Shown in pieces: positions 52,229-61,933 of a stretch of 64,000 bases of DNA (position 1 is its first letter; every line of letters begins with the position of its first letter). The DNA lies in NCBI GenBank assembly GCA_965228545.1, contig OZ245822.1, positions 744,001 through 808,000 of the forward strand. Direction: 5' to 3'. A program made the translations under genes and the position numbers. The stretch comes from HXMU1420-13 sp965228545 (GTDB taxonomy: Bacteria > Bacteroidota > Rhodothermia > Balneolales > Balneolaceae). Below the pieces are notes generated by a model. That model ran no database searches and had not been told where the DNA came from. It saw only the letters and a list, made by a program, of their open reading frames with translations.

Positions 52229-53635
52229 CTAATCGTTATAGCCTAAAATGTCTAACATAGTTTGTACAGATTGCTCGTCGCGATAGAGAAATTCAACTTG
52301 GTTGCCTTCCTCGTCAATATCAACCACAATTTGTTTTGGGGATGGAATGAGACAGTGCTTAATTCCTCCATAACCACTAATGGCATCCTGATAAGCTCCG
52401 GTGTGGAAAAAACCGATATACAACGGCTCCGGATCATCAGCAGGATAGGTTGGAAGCACCACATGTTGATCTAGTTGCTCCGAGTTGTAATAATCGTGCT
52501 GATCGCAACTTATGCCCCCAATATTTATCCGCTTTGATGGTCGATCCCATTTATTAACCGGGAGCAGAATAAATTTCTCATTAATTGACCAAGCATCGGG
52601 GATGGTATTCATCAAACTATTATTGATGATATACCAAAGCTCGGCATCATTTTGCTGCTTTTGGGCAATCACTTCAAAAATTACAGCTCCGCTTTCACCA
52701 ACGGTATATTTGCCGAACTCTGTATAAATATCGGGATGAGGAATATTATCGGTATCGCAGTGCTCTGCTATGGTTTCGATAATGTAATTGGCAACGGCTT
52801 TGTAATCGAACTCAAAACCAAGTGAATTACTGATTGGGAAGCCGCCTCCAATATTTAGTCCGTTAATTTCAGGAGAAATACGTTTCAATTCCGAATATAA
52901 ATTCAGTGCTTTTTTAAATTCTCCCCAATAGTACATGGAATCGCTGATGCCCGAATCCACAAAAAAGTGAAGCATTCGTAAATCGAATTTCGGATTATCA
53001 ACAATTCTAGACTGCACCAACTCGATGATTTTATTGTGATTCAAGCCCATTCGAGAGGTGTAATAAGCAGCAGAAGGTTCTTGTTCTACCGATAGACGGA
53101 TTCCAATTTTAATAGGGCCTTCAATATCCAATCTTTCAAGTTTGTCCAACTCGTCCACCGAATCAATAATCGTTATTGAGTTATGAAAACCTAGTTTGTG
53201 AAGGCGCTCGATTTTCAGCAAATAATTGTCGGTTTTGTACCCATTGTGGATGATGTAGCGCTGTTCGTCGATACGGTGATTATCAAAAAGTCGCTCGATC
53301 AGATCAATATCGAAAGAAGAAGAAGTTTCTAAACTCACGTTTTCTTTCATCGCCGAGCGCACAACATGACTAAAATGACAACATTTGGTGCAGTAACAAA
53401 ACTCGTAGGTGCCCTGATAAGCATGCGTTTGCATCACTTCATGGAAAATAGATCGCGCTTTTTTTATTTGAGATCGTATTTTCGGCAGATAGGTTAAACG
53501 AAATGGAGTTCCGTATTTTTTTATAAGTTCTGCGAGATTAACTCCGTTAAATTGTAAGCTACCATCAACCAAATCAAAACCCTCTTGCGGGAATTCAAAG
53601 CTTTGCTCGATCAGCTCTTGGTACGTATGAATCAT
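52229..53635 (-). CDS. speA: Arginine decarboxylase (fold-type III PLP, Bacteroidota form)
   Basis: 468 residues, shorter than the 630-residue E. coli enzyme. PLP Lys K84 in YEFCYCTKCCHFSHV; SLETSSSFDIDLIERL; HNGYKTDNY; HFFVDSGISDSMYY; NIGGGFPISNS (phosphate-binding glycine run); GFFHTGAYQDAISGYGGIKHCLIPSP (late active-site Cys). The wording fits the biosynthetic arginine decarboxylase of Bacteroidota, making agmatine. Its ATG is separated from the divergent Omp85 gene by few bases. It begins an operon ending with the deoxyhypusine-synthase-like gene. Confidence 0.85.
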   Translation of the reverse strand: MIHTYQELIEQSFEFPQEGFDLVDGSLQFNGVNLAELIKKYGTPFRLTYLPKIRSQIKKARSIFHEVMQTHAYQGTYEFCYCTKCCHFSHVVRSAMKENVSLETSSSFDIDLIERLFDNHRIDEQRYIIHNGYKTDNYLLKIERLHKLGFHNSITIIDSVDELDKLERLDIEGPIKIGIRLSVEQEPSAAYYTSRMGLNHNKIIELVQSRIVDNPKFDLRMLHFFVDSGISDSMYYWGEFKKALNLYSELKRISPEINGLNIGGGFPISNSLGFEFDYKAVANYIIETIAEHCDTDNIPHPDIYTEFGKYTVGESGAVIFEVIAQKQQNDAELWYIINNSLMNTIPDAWSINEKFILLPVNKWDRPSKRINIGGISCDQHDYYNSEQLDQHVVLPTYPADDPEPLYIGFFHTGAYQDAISGYGGIKHCLIPSPKQIVVDIDEEGNQVEFLYRDEQSVQTMLDILGYND

Positions 53636-53653
53636 TTACTTCTTCGATTTAAA

Positions 53654-55354
53654 ATGAGGGTTGCAAAGGTACTTAGATTCAAGCAGAGATGTAAGAACCG
53701 CGTGATTTTTAGCAATCGCTGTTTAATTTTTGTGGTCGTTTTTCCAATTCTTTTTTTTGGGTTCTCCCTCGTTTCAGAAGCTCAGGAATTTCAATTTCTT
53801 TCGATGGATGGCGATACACTTTTCGTTCCTGCATCGGTTGTGGAAAGGATTGCCAATCAGCCAGAATCTGCCAAAAACATCTTAACCACCTATTTTGCCG
53901 ATCAGGGTTTTTTGAGAGTAAGAATCAAAGAAATAGGCAGCATTTTCTATGTAGTACAGGGCGAGCCATTTGAAGCGAATTTGGCGATCAGAGAAGGAGA
54001 CTTGGTTGTCTCTGATATATCGGAAATCAGATACACCAAACAAAGCATAGAAGATTTGATTGAGTCAACACTCGATTCCTACCTCCAAGATGGATACTAT
54101 TTTGCCGAAGGCACTATTACCTCCTTCAACATTGACACGCTTAAGAATAGTGTGGCGATTGAAGTTGATTTGAAACCCGGTGAGCAAGTGATGCTACAAG
54201 GATTAATTGTGAATGGAAATCGCTTAAACTCTGATCAATACTTGTCAAAAATTTCAGGGGTAAGTAGCTCATCGATAGCAACAAGCAAAACGCTTCAACG
54301 AATTAGAGTTCAGTTGTTGCAAAGTGAATTATTCGACGAGGTTAGCTTCCCTCAAGTGCAATTAGTTGACAATGAATATTACGCCGTAGTTGATGTACAG
54401 GAGCTTCGACTTAATCAGTTAGATGGAGTGTTAGGTTATGTGCCGGATGCGAACGGAAATGGACAAATCGTTGGAGATGTCAAGTTAAATTTGTGGTCGG
54501 TTTTTGCGGAAGGAAATGGCATTGATCTACTGTATCGACGAATTGAGCCTGAGGTTAGTCGGTTGAACGCACAAGTAAAACAATATTGGATAGGCTCGCT
54601 TCCGGTTGGGGTAGAAGCAGGCATTCGATTATTTCAAAATGATACCACCTATCAACATCGAGAGTTTAATTTAAGTGGCTTCTATCAAACTTCACCTCAA
54701 TTGAAAGTAATTACCGGGATATCAGTTGAAGGTACAACGGGATCAACCGGGAACAGGATTGAACCGGGAGGAAATCGCAGGACAGCCTCACTTGGATTTG
54801 AATTATCCACCTTAAATAGATTGGAAATACCTACAAGTGGAATTAAAGCATCGGTAATTTTTGGGGTTTCTGAGAAAAGTGTAGACATCGATTCCATTCG
54901 CAGTTTTTCCCAACAACATTTGACTGCTCAGATTGCCGGATATATCTCGTTAAGCGAGCATAGCGTGTTAGCGGTTCGATCAGAATCGTTTGTACTAAAT
55001 GGCAGTACTTTTACCGACAGCGATTTATTTCGTTTTGGTGGGGCGACATCTTTAAGAGGATTTTCGGAAGAACAATTTACTGCTTCTTTACTCAGTTGGG
55101 CAGATGTAGAATATCGGTTTATGACCAATCCTAATTCTTACCTGTTCTCTTTTGTTGCCGCCGGCAGATACCATCGTCCGAAATTATTAAATGAATCGAC
55201 CCATCAATTTAAACAAAGCGAATGGCTTCAATCTTTTGGATTTGGTTTAAGTTATAAAGTTAGAGTAGGGCGACTTAGTTTTTCTTACGCCATTTCCCCA
55301 CAAAGCGGGCTTGGCAACGGAAAAGTACATGTTGCGTTAACTACCAGGCTTTGA
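53654..55354 (+). CDS. Short Omp85-family outer membrane protein
   Basis: About 566 residues from the ATG at 53654. An internal GTG at 53702 gives a neater signal peptide (IFSNRCLIFVVVFPILFFG... ending SEAQ); ATGs at 53585 and 53627 would overlap the divergent decarboxylase gene. Two to three short POTRA-like units (about 60-260) precede a barrel with GYVPDANGNGQIVG, FRFGGATSLRGFSEEQF (the Omp85 lid motif) and a C-terminal GKVHVALTTRL. Shorter than classical BamA, it resembles BamA/TamA-family proteins of unknown cargo. Confidence 0.75.
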   Translation: MRVAKVLRFKQRCKNRVIFSNRCLIFVVVFPILFFGFSLVSEAQEFQFLSMDGDTLFVPASVVERIANQPESAKNILTTYFADQGFLRVRIKEIGSIFYVVQGEPFEANLAIREGDLVVSDISEIRYTKQSIEDLIESTLDSYLQDGYYFAEGTITSFNIDTLKNSVAIEVDLKPGEQVMLQGLIVNGNRLNSDQYLSKISGVSSSSIATSKTLQRIRVQLLQSELFDEVSFPQVQLVDNEYYAVVDVQELRLNQLDGVLGYVPDANGNGQIVGDVKLNLWSVFAEGNGIDLLYRRIEPEVSRLNAQVKQYWIGSLPVGVEAGIRLFQNDTTYQHREFNLSGFYQTSPQLKVITGISVEGTTGSTGNRIEPGGNRRTASLGFELSTLNRLEIPTSGIKASVIFGVSEKSVDIDSIRSFSQQHLTAQIAGYISLSEHSVLAVRSESFVLNGSTFTDSDLFRFGGATSLRGFSEEQFTASLLSWADVEYRFMTNPNSYLFSFVAAGRYHRPKLLNESTHQFKQSEWLQSFGFGLSYKVRVGRLSFSYAISPQSGLGNGKVHVALTTRL

Positions 55355-55359
55355 CGTAT

Positions 55360-56889
55360 TTATTTACAGTTTTCACTGATAAATGATTCTACATTTTCGT
55401 GACCTAACTGTTTAGCAAGCAAAAAGTCAGTACAGGCATTATCCAGATCATCAATCAAAAGATATACCTCTCCGCGTTCTTTGTAAATATCACTGTCTTG
55501 AGGGTACAATTGTATCGAGTTTGTATAATCAGATATAGCTTCTTCGTAATTCTTCAATTCTTTATAGGTCCTCGCTCGATAATCGTAAGCTTCAGCTGAT
55601 TCTTTATAAACATTAATCACTTCGGTGAGGTCGGTAAGTGCATATTCATAATTTTCAGCATAGTATTCACTCAATCCACGCCGATAATAATATTCAAGAT
55701 TATCATCTGGATAGGATGCTATTAAATCGGTATAAATATCTATGGCCTTATTGTACTCTCCTTGATTCTCGTACATAATGCCAATATTTGAGTAATTAAT
55801 AATTTGAGTACTGTCTAGTTCAAAAGCCTGTTCAAAGTCTTTAATTGCTAAGTCATATTTTTCCAAACCACTATACGATAACCCCCGCCTGTTAAATGTC
55901 CATTGTTGAGTGCTGTCTATAAAAATGGCTTTTGTATAATACTCTATAGCTTTTTCATAAAGTTCGATTTGTTCATACGAGTAGCCAATATTTTGAAATG
56001 TGATAACGCTAGAGCTATCGATTTCGAGCACATCGGAATAATACTTTATTGCCATTTCAAAATTACTTTGTTGTAAATAGTTATATCCAATGTTTTGAAT
56101 AGCAGTAGGGTAGTTCGGTTCAATTTCAATAGCGCGTTCCAAATACTCCAAACTTTTATCAAACTCTTGCAAGTAGATGTAGTTTAGCCCAAAATTGTTG
56201 AAAGTGATATGGTTCGTAGAATCATATTTAATAGCGTTTTGATAATCAAAAATTGCATCCTGATAAGCTCCATTCATCATTTTTAAATAGCCTAAGTTCT
56301 GATGCGCACTTGCAAACGTTGAGTCTAATTCTAATGCGCTGTTAAAATCAGAGATTGCTCCATAATAATCGCCTACATTCATTTTACTTAATCCTCTAAA
56401 ATTGAAGGCATCTTTATCATTTACCAGTTTAAGGGCGCTGCTAAGGTTTGAAATTGCAAGCTGATAATTACCATTTTGGTAATTACTTACCCCACTTTCA
56501 TAATGTTGAGTAGCTAAGTCAAGGTTATTTTTTTCATCTTCCTGAGCCGCCTCCATCAAAAGTGTAAGCAATGAGGGACATTGAGTTATGATGGAATTCA
56601 TGAAAACAGGCATCAGCTCTGCTTCAAAATACTCATCATTTTCTGCATCACTTTTAGTGCTGTCATAAAATAGAGTTTCAAATTCTAAAGAGTCGATTCC
56701 TGTCTTATTTCGATAGCATTCTTCCATTTTATCTTCATCGAATTCGTCGAGGGGTTGATCGAAATCGTTGAGGCAATCACATACAATATCCACAACTTCA
56801 ATCACCATTTCTTTATCAGACTTCTGCCCATAAGTGTGTGCCGAATAAAATAAAATTAAGAATAGAAAAGACAGAGTTATTTTGATCAT
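55360..56889 (-). CDS. Secreted tetratricopeptide-repeat protein
   Basis: 509 residues with a signal peptide (about 1-21, HTYGQ). About residues 130-505 are a run of roughly 11 TPR units, each of the 34-residue kind with YxxALE... patterns (DAFNFRGLSKMNVGDYYGAISDFNSALEL, ITFNNFGLNYIYLQEFDKSLEYLERAIEI). The N-terminal 120 residues carry C-containing helices (DIVCDCLNDFDQ) and could be a distinct domain. A protein-interaction scaffold in the periplasm is likely. It ends 5 bp from the convergent Omp85 gene. Confidence 0.88.
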   Translation of the reverse strand: MIKITLSFLFLILFYSAHTYGQKSDKEMVIEVVDIVCDCLNDFDQPLDEFDEDKMEECYRNKTGIDSLEFETLFYDSTKSDAENDEYFEAELMPVFMNSIITQCPSLLTLLMEAAQEDEKNNLDLATQHYESGVSNYQNGNYQLAISNLSSALKLVNDKDAFNFRGLSKMNVGDYYGAISDFNSALELDSTFASAHQNLGYLKMMNGAYQDAIFDYQNAIKYDSTNHITFNNFGLNYIYLQEFDKSLEYLERAIEIEPNYPTAIQNIGYNYLQQSNFEMAIKYYSDVLEIDSSSVITFQNIGYSYEQIELYEKAIEYYTKAIFIDSTQQWTFNRRGLSYSGLEKYDLAIKDFEQAFELDSTQIINYSNIGIMYENQGEYNKAIDIYTDLIASYPDDNLEYYYRRGLSEYYAENYEYALTDLTEVINVYKESAEAYDYRARTYKELKNYEEAISDYTNSIQLYPQDSDIYKERGEVYLLIDDLDNACTDFLLAKQLGHENVESFISENCK

Positions 56890-56991
56890 AATCGGTTGGT
56901 AATGTTATTGTTACAAAAGTAATACAAAAGTAAAATAGATACAGACTTTTGTGTCTTCGTTTTTTCCCTTATTTTCATTTTTAATTTAATG

Positions 56992-57102
56992 CTTATTAAG
57001 AAAGACTGAGGGAATGGGCCCGTTGAAGTCTTGGCAACCGTTTGAATTCTTGATTCAAAAAAGGTGCCAAATCCCACTTCGATTTATGCGAAGAAAAATA
57101 AG
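56992..57102 (+). ncRNA. SAM-I (S-box) riboswitch upstream of metH
   Basis: All parts of the S-box aptamer are visible. P1: CTTATT (56992-56997) with AATAAG (57097-57102). P2 begins GACTGAGGGA, then GGGCCCGTTGAAGTC. The core has GGCAACC (57033-57039), P3 TTTGAAT/ATTCAAA, AAGGTGCCAA (57061-57070), and P4 CTTCG/CGAAG (57078-57093). It lies 46 bp upstream of the GTG start of the methionine synthase gene. Bound SAM would lower expression. See the finding on an alternative pairing. Confidence 0.92.
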
Positions 57103-57147
57103 TGAGCTTTTCCTTCACTCTTTGTTAATAAGCCAATCCTTAATAGA

Positions 57148-58155
57148 GTGACTATCAAAGAATTATTACAGCAGCGCGTTTTAGTTTTGGATGGTGCAAT
57201 GGGCACAATGATTCAGCGGTTTAATCTCAATGAAGATGATTTTCGAGGGGATAGATTTCGTGATTCAAACATTGATTTGAAAGGAAATAACGATCTACTG
57301 TCGTTAACACGCCCGGATGTAATCCAAAATATTCACGAACAATATTTGGAAGCTGGAGCAGATATTGTAGAAACAAATACTTTTAGTGGCACATCCATTG
57401 CTCAGGCTGATTATGATTTAGAGTCTATTGTGTATGATTTAAATTTTGAATCCGCCCGGATAGCAAAAAAAGCGTGTGATATTTTCACCAAAAAGGATCC
57501 CTCAAAACCGAGGTTTGTTGCCGGTGCGATGGGACCGACAAATAAAACTGCTTCGCTCTCGCCCGATGTAAGTAGACCAGAATATCGCGCTATTTCATTC
57601 GATCAGTTGGCGGAAGCCTATAAAGAGCAAGCGCGAGGATTGATGGACGGTGGCTCTGATGTATTACTCATAGAAACCATTTTTGATACGCTGAATGCAA
57701 AAGCAGCTATTTACGGAATATTGGAGCTTTTCGAAGAAACCGGAAATGAAATTCCGATTATGATTTCCGGGACAATCACCGATGCAAGTGGTCGAACCTT
57801 ATCGGGACAAACTGTTGAGGCTTTTTTGATTTCATTATCGCATGCACCCATTTTATCTATTGGGTTGAATTGTGCACTTGGTGCATCACAACTAAAACCG
57901 TATGTGAAAACCTTGGCTCAAAATGCTGGATATTTCATAAGCGCTTATCCAAATGCAGGGCTCCCTAATGAATTTGGGGAATATGATCAGGGTCCCGAAG
58001 CAATGGGAAAAGAAGTGAAGTCTTATCTGGAAGATGGTTTGGTAAATATTTTAGGAGGATGTTGTGGCACAACACCTGATCACATCAGAGTAATGGCAGA
58101 ATTGGCAGCACATTATCAGCCTAGAAAAATTAGCGAGGGAGTGTTAGCAGGATGA
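57148..58155 (+). CDS. metH: Methionine synthase, homocysteine-binding module (split MetH, part 1)
   Basis: 335 residues from a GTG start. DGAMGTMIQRFNL at the start and Cys in GLNCALGA and GGCCGTTPDHI are the zinc-binding site that activates homocysteine. This equals the N-terminal module of the 1227-residue E. coli enzyme. The second gene overlaps by 4 bp (ATGA). Together the two give 1229 residues, almost the length of the fused protein. It lies under a SAM-I riboswitch. Confidence 0.92.
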   Translation: MTIKELLQQRVLVLDGAMGTMIQRFNLNEDDFRGDRFRDSNIDLKGNNDLLSLTRPDVIQNIHEQYLEAGADIVETNTFSGTSIAQADYDLESIVYDLNFESARIAKKACDIFTKKDPSKPRFVAGAMGPTNKTASLSPDVSRPEYRAISFDQLAEAYKEQARGLMDGGSDVLLIETIFDTLNAKAAIYGILELFEETGNEIPIMISGTITDASGRTLSGQTVEAFLISLSHAPILSIGLNCALGASQLKPYVKTLAQNAGYFISAYPNAGLPNEFGEYDQGPEAMGKEVKSYLEDGLVNILGGCCGTTPDHIRVMAELAAHYQPRKISEGVLAG

Positions 58156-60836
58156 AGCCCAATCCAATTACACTTAGCGGACTAGAACCACTCATTATCA
58201 CGCCCAATTCGAATTTTGTGAATGTGGGGGAACGTACCAATGTTACGGGATCAAAACGATTTTTGAATTTGATTAAAGCCGGTGATTATGAAACTGCGTT
58301 GGAAGTGGCTTTGGATCAGGTGCAGGGTGGAGCTCAGATTCTGGATGTAAACATGGACGAAGGAATGCTCGATTCGGCCAAAGAAATGACCACCTTTCTG
58401 AATTTGATTGCCTCAGAGCCCGATATTGCCCGCATCCCCATTATGATTGATTCTTCGAAATGGGAAGTAATCGAAGCCGGGTTGAAAGTAATTCAAGGTA
58501 AAGGTGTGGTGAATTCCATCAGTTTAAAAGATGGAGAGGAAGAGTTCATCCGAAGGGCAAAAATCATTCGAAAATTTGGCGCTGCGCTCATAGCTATGGC
58601 TTTTGATGAAGATGGTCAGGCCGATACACTAGATCGGAGAATCGAAATATGTGATCGGTCTTATCGCATATTGATTGAAAGAGTTGGCTTTAATCCTACA
58701 GATGTGATTTTGGATCCAAATATTTTTCCAGTTGCAACCGGAATGGAAGAACATCGGCGAAATGCACTCGATTTTTTCCAAACAGCGAAATGGATTCGAG
58801 AGAATCTACCGGGTGCCCATGTCATTGGCGGAGTAAGTAACGTTTCGTTTTCGTTTCGGGGGAATAATCCTGTTCGTGAAGCTATGCATTCTGCCTTTTT
58901 ATATCATGCCATAAAGCACGGTATGGATATGGGAATTGTAAACCCAACCCAGCTTGAAGTGTATGATCAAATCCCTAAGGAGTTGCTTGAACGGGTTGAA
59001 GATGTATTGTTAGACCGTAGAGAAGATGCTACTGAACGTTTGCTTGATATAGCCGAAAAGTACCGTGGAACAGGCGAAATCAAACAAAAAGAAACCCAAG
59101 AGTGGCGAACAAAAACGGTAGAGGAACGTTTGAGCTACTCTCTGGTAAAAGGTATCACCGAATTTATTGAAGCCGATACCGAAGAAGCTCGACAGAAAAT
59201 CGGCAGTCCACTTCGGGTGATAGAAGGTCCACTAATGGATGGGATGAATATTGTTGGCGATCTATTTGGAGATGGGAAAATGTTTCTGCCTCAGGTAGTA
59301 AAAAGTGCGAGGGTTATGAAACAAGCTGTAGCTTATTTAACACCATTTTTAGAAGAGGAGAAAACTAAGAATAAGGATACCTCCCAACGTGCTAAAGTGC
59401 TTTTGGCCACGGTAAAAGGAGATGTACACGACATCGGGAAAAATATCGTGGGTGTGGTTCTGGCATGCAATAACTTCGACATTGTTGATTTGGGAGTGAT
59501 GGTGCCCACCGACAAAATTCTAGATGAAGCCGAACGAACCGGAGCGGATGTGATCGGACTGAGTGGTCTTATCACACCATCTTTAGATGAAATGGTAGGT
59601 GTTGCAAAGGAGATGGAAAAACGTGGAATGCATACACCTTTGTTAATCGGTGGAGCTACCACGTCTAGAATTCATACAGCTGTAAAAATCGATCCAAATT
59701 ATTCGTCGCCGGTAATTCATGTGAATGATGCCTCTCGATCGGTTTCCATTTGTACAGATTTACTTAACGAACAGCAGAAACAACGCACAAAAGCAAAATT
59801 TAAGGAAGAGTATTCGAAGCTGAGAACAGCGCACGAACAAAAGAATCAATCTCGAACACTGTTATCCTTTGATGAAGCCAGAAAAAATCGATTTAATATC
59901 GAATGGGAAAAGCAAAACCTCCATCCACCAAAACAGACGGGCATCTTTGTTCATGATTCTGTAGATCTGAGTACCCTTAGAAAGTGCATCGATTGGTCAC
60001 CTTTTTTCAGAACATGGATGTTGACGGGGAAATATCCTTCAATTTTAAGTGATTCCACGGTAGGAGAGCAAGCAACACAATTATTTGATGATGCAAATCA
60101 ATTACTTGATGAAATCGTTGCTGAAGAACTCTTACAGGCGAAGGCGGTATTTGGGTTGTTTCCGGCAAATTCGGTAAATGAAGACATTATTTTGTTCACC
60201 AATGAAGATAGAGATGAAGAATTAACCCGATTCCATTTTCTACGACAGCAAGCTGAGAAGAGATCAGGACAACCAAATCATTGTCTTGCTGATTTTGTAG
60301 CTCCAATGGATTCAGGCATACATGATTACTTGGGATTATTCGCTGTAACGGCTGGTCTTGGCATCGAAACATATTTGAAGCGATTTGAAGATCGCCACGA
60401 TGACTATAATTCCATTTTGATAAAAGCCTTAGCTGATAGATTGGCTGAAGCTCATGCAGAGTACCTTCACTATAAAATCCGTACTGAGTTTTGGGGATAT
60501 AGTGATGAACCTTTCGATAATGAGGCCTTCATCGCAGAGGAGTATCGAGGAATCAGACCTGCACCCGGATATCCGGCATGTCCTGATCATACCGAAAAGA
60601 GAATTTTATTTGATACGCTGGATGTTGAGAAAAATACAGGGATTTCACTCACAGAATCATGTGCGATGTATCCGGCTAGCTCGGTGAGTGGTTTTTATTT
60701 TGCACACCCTGAATCTCGCTACTTCAACGTGGGAAAGTTTGGGAAAGATCAAATAACAGACTATGCACAAAGAAAAGGCCAAAGTGTAGAAGAAACTGAG
60801 AAATGGCTCTCATCTAATTTGGGGTACGATGAATAA
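58152..60836 (+). CDS. metH: Methionine synthase, folate/B12/activation modules (split MetH, part 2)
   Basis: 894 residues. Pterin-binding domain (about 15-275: FVNVGERTNVTGSKRF, NMDEGMLDSAKEM, PIMIDSSKWEV). B12-cap region about 320-400. Cobalamin-binding domain with DVHDIGKNIVGVV; H426 corresponds to H759 of E. coli MetH. Activation domain near the end (about 600-890) with GIRPAPGYPACPDHTEK and YPASSVSGFYFAHPESRYFNVGKFGKDQ. It transfers a methyl group from methyltetrahydrofolate through cobalamin to homocysteine, and uses SAM for reactivation. Confidence 0.93.
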   Translation: MKPNPITLSGLEPLIITPNSNFVNVGERTNVTGSKRFLNLIKAGDYETALEVALDQVQGGAQILDVNMDEGMLDSAKEMTTFLNLIASEPDIARIPIMIDSSKWEVIEAGLKVIQGKGVVNSISLKDGEEEFIRRAKIIRKFGAALIAMAFDEDGQADTLDRRIEICDRSYRILIERVGFNPTDVILDPNIFPVATGMEEHRRNALDFFQTAKWIRENLPGAHVIGGVSNVSFSFRGNNPVREAMHSAFLYHAIKHGMDMGIVNPTQLEVYDQIPKELLERVEDVLLDRREDATERLLDIAEKYRGTGEIKQKETQEWRTKTVEERLSYSLVKGITEFIEADTEEARQKIGSPLRVIEGPLMDGMNIVGDLFGDGKMFLPQVVKSARVMKQAVAYLTPFLEEEKTKNKDTSQRAKVLLATVKGDVHDIGKNIVGVVLACNNFDIVDLGVMVPTDKILDEAERTGADVIGLSGLITPSLDEMVGVAKEMEKRGMHTPLLIGGATTSRIHTAVKIDPNYSSPVIHVNDASRSVSICTDLLNEQQKQRTKAKFKEEYSKLRTAHEQKNQSRTLLSFDEARKNRFNIEWEKQNLHPPKQTGIFVHDSVDLSTLRKCIDWSPFFRTWMLTGKYPSILSDSTVGEQATQLFDDANQLLDEIVAEELLQAKAVFGLFPANSVNEDIILFTNEDRDEELTRFHFLRQQAEKRSGQPNHCLADFVAPMDSGIHDYLGLFAVTAGLGIETYLKRFEDRHDDYNSILIKALADRLAEAHAEYLHYKIRTEFWGYSDEPFDNEAFIAEEYRGIRPAPGYPACPDHTEKRILFDTLDVEKNTGISLTESCAMYPASSVSGFYFAHPESRYFNVGKFGKDQITDYAQRKGQSVEETEKWLSSNLGYDE

Positions 60837-60846
60837 TCTACAGAAA

Positions 60847-60954
60847 GTCATCCTGATCCGACAGCTGTCGGTGAAGGATCTACAAAAATACAGACCGTGG
60901 CAAATAATGGGCTTTGTAGATTCTTCGCCACGCCTCAGCGAGGCTCTGAATGAC
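60847..60954. repeat. Inverted REP-like pair between metH and metF
   Basis: GTCATCCTGATCCGAC... (60847-60886, ending AAGGATCTACAAA) and, reversed, a related segment at 60913-60954 form a pair facing each other. Each contains its own palindrome (CCGACAGCTGTCGG; GCCTCAGCGAGGC). The shared GTCAT...AATGAC ends recall the composite repeats at 26-28 kb. It fills most of the 140-bp gap. Confidence 0.75.
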
Positions 60955-60976
60955 CATTTTCTAATCGAAGTTAAAT

Positions 60977-61933
60977 ATGAAAGTAACCGACTATTTTAAA
61001 GAGGCAAACGGAAAAACGCTGTTCACATTCGAGGTATTACCACCTCTAAAAGGGCAGAATATTCGAACTTTATTTGATCACATCGATCCGTTGATGGAGT
61101 TTAATCCACCATTTATTGATGTGACCTATCACCGGGAAGAATACTCGTATAAAAAGCGAGAAAATGGACTATTGGAAAGGAAAACAGTGCGAAAGCGTCC
61201 GGGTACGGTTGGGATGTGTGCCGCAATTCAAAACCATTACAAGGTGGATGCGGTCCCACACATTATTTGTGGAGGATTTACCCGAGAAGAAACTGAAAAT
61301 GCACTTATAGATTTGCACTTTTTAGGTATCGATAATGTTTTGGTGTTGCAAGGAGACGTTCGTAAGCCAGATCGGGATTTTGTAGCAGAGCCGGGTGGAC
61401 ATACCTACGCCTCCGAGTTATTGGGCCAAGTAGTGGACATGAATAATGGCATTTATTTAGATGACGATATCGAAAATGCAACTGCTTCCGATTTTTGCAT
61501 TGGCGTTGCGGGTTATCCGGAGAAGCATGTAACGGCACCGAATATGAAAACCGATTTGAGATATCTAAAAAATAAAGTGGAAGGAGGTGCAGATTATATC
61601 GTAACCCAGATGTTTTTCGATAACCAAAAGTACTTCAACTTTGTACAATGTTGCAGAGATGTTGGCATCAACGTTCCAATCGTGCCCGGTTTAAAGCCAA
61701 TTACTACAAAACGTCAGGTTACATTATTGCCACAGTTATTTCACATTGATATTCCCGAAGCATTAAGTGTAGAATTGGAGTATTGCAAAGATAACGATGC
61801 AGCTCGACAGATTGGAATAGAGTGGGCTATACAGCAATCAAAAGAGCTTATTGAGTTCGGAGTGCCCACTTTGCATTACTACTCGATGGGTAAAGCAACT
61901 TCAGTGTTCGAAGTGGCTAAAGAGGTTTTTTGA
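60977..61933 (+). CDS. metF: Methylenetetrahydrofolate reductase
   Basis: 318 residues. TIM-barrel MTHFR landmarks: TFEVLPPLKGQN, FIDVTYHREEY, PHIICGGFTREETENALIDLHFLGIDNVLVLQGD, GVAGYPEKHVTAPN, GADYIVTQMFFDNQKYFNFV, PIVPGLKPITTKRQ. It makes methyltetrahydrofolate, the substrate of the MetH pair just upstream. The EVLPPLKG opening is the Bacteroidota-like form of the usual EFFPPK. It ends directly against the stop of the next, convergent gene. Confidence 0.94.
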   Translation: MKVTDYFKEANGKTLFTFEVLPPLKGQNIRTLFDHIDPLMEFNPPFIDVTYHREEYSYKKRENGLLERKTVRKRPGTVGMCAAIQNHYKVDAVPHIICGGFTREETENALIDLHFLGIDNVLVLQGDVRKPDRDFVAEPGGHTYASELLGQVVDMNNGIYLDDDIENATASDFCIGVAGYPEKHVTAPNMKTDLRYLKNKVEGGADYIVTQMFFDNQKYFNFVQCCRDVGINVPIVPGLKPITTKRQVTLLPQLFHIDIPEALSVELEYCKDNDAARQIGIEWAIQQSKELIEFGVPTLHYYSMGKATSVFEVAKEVF

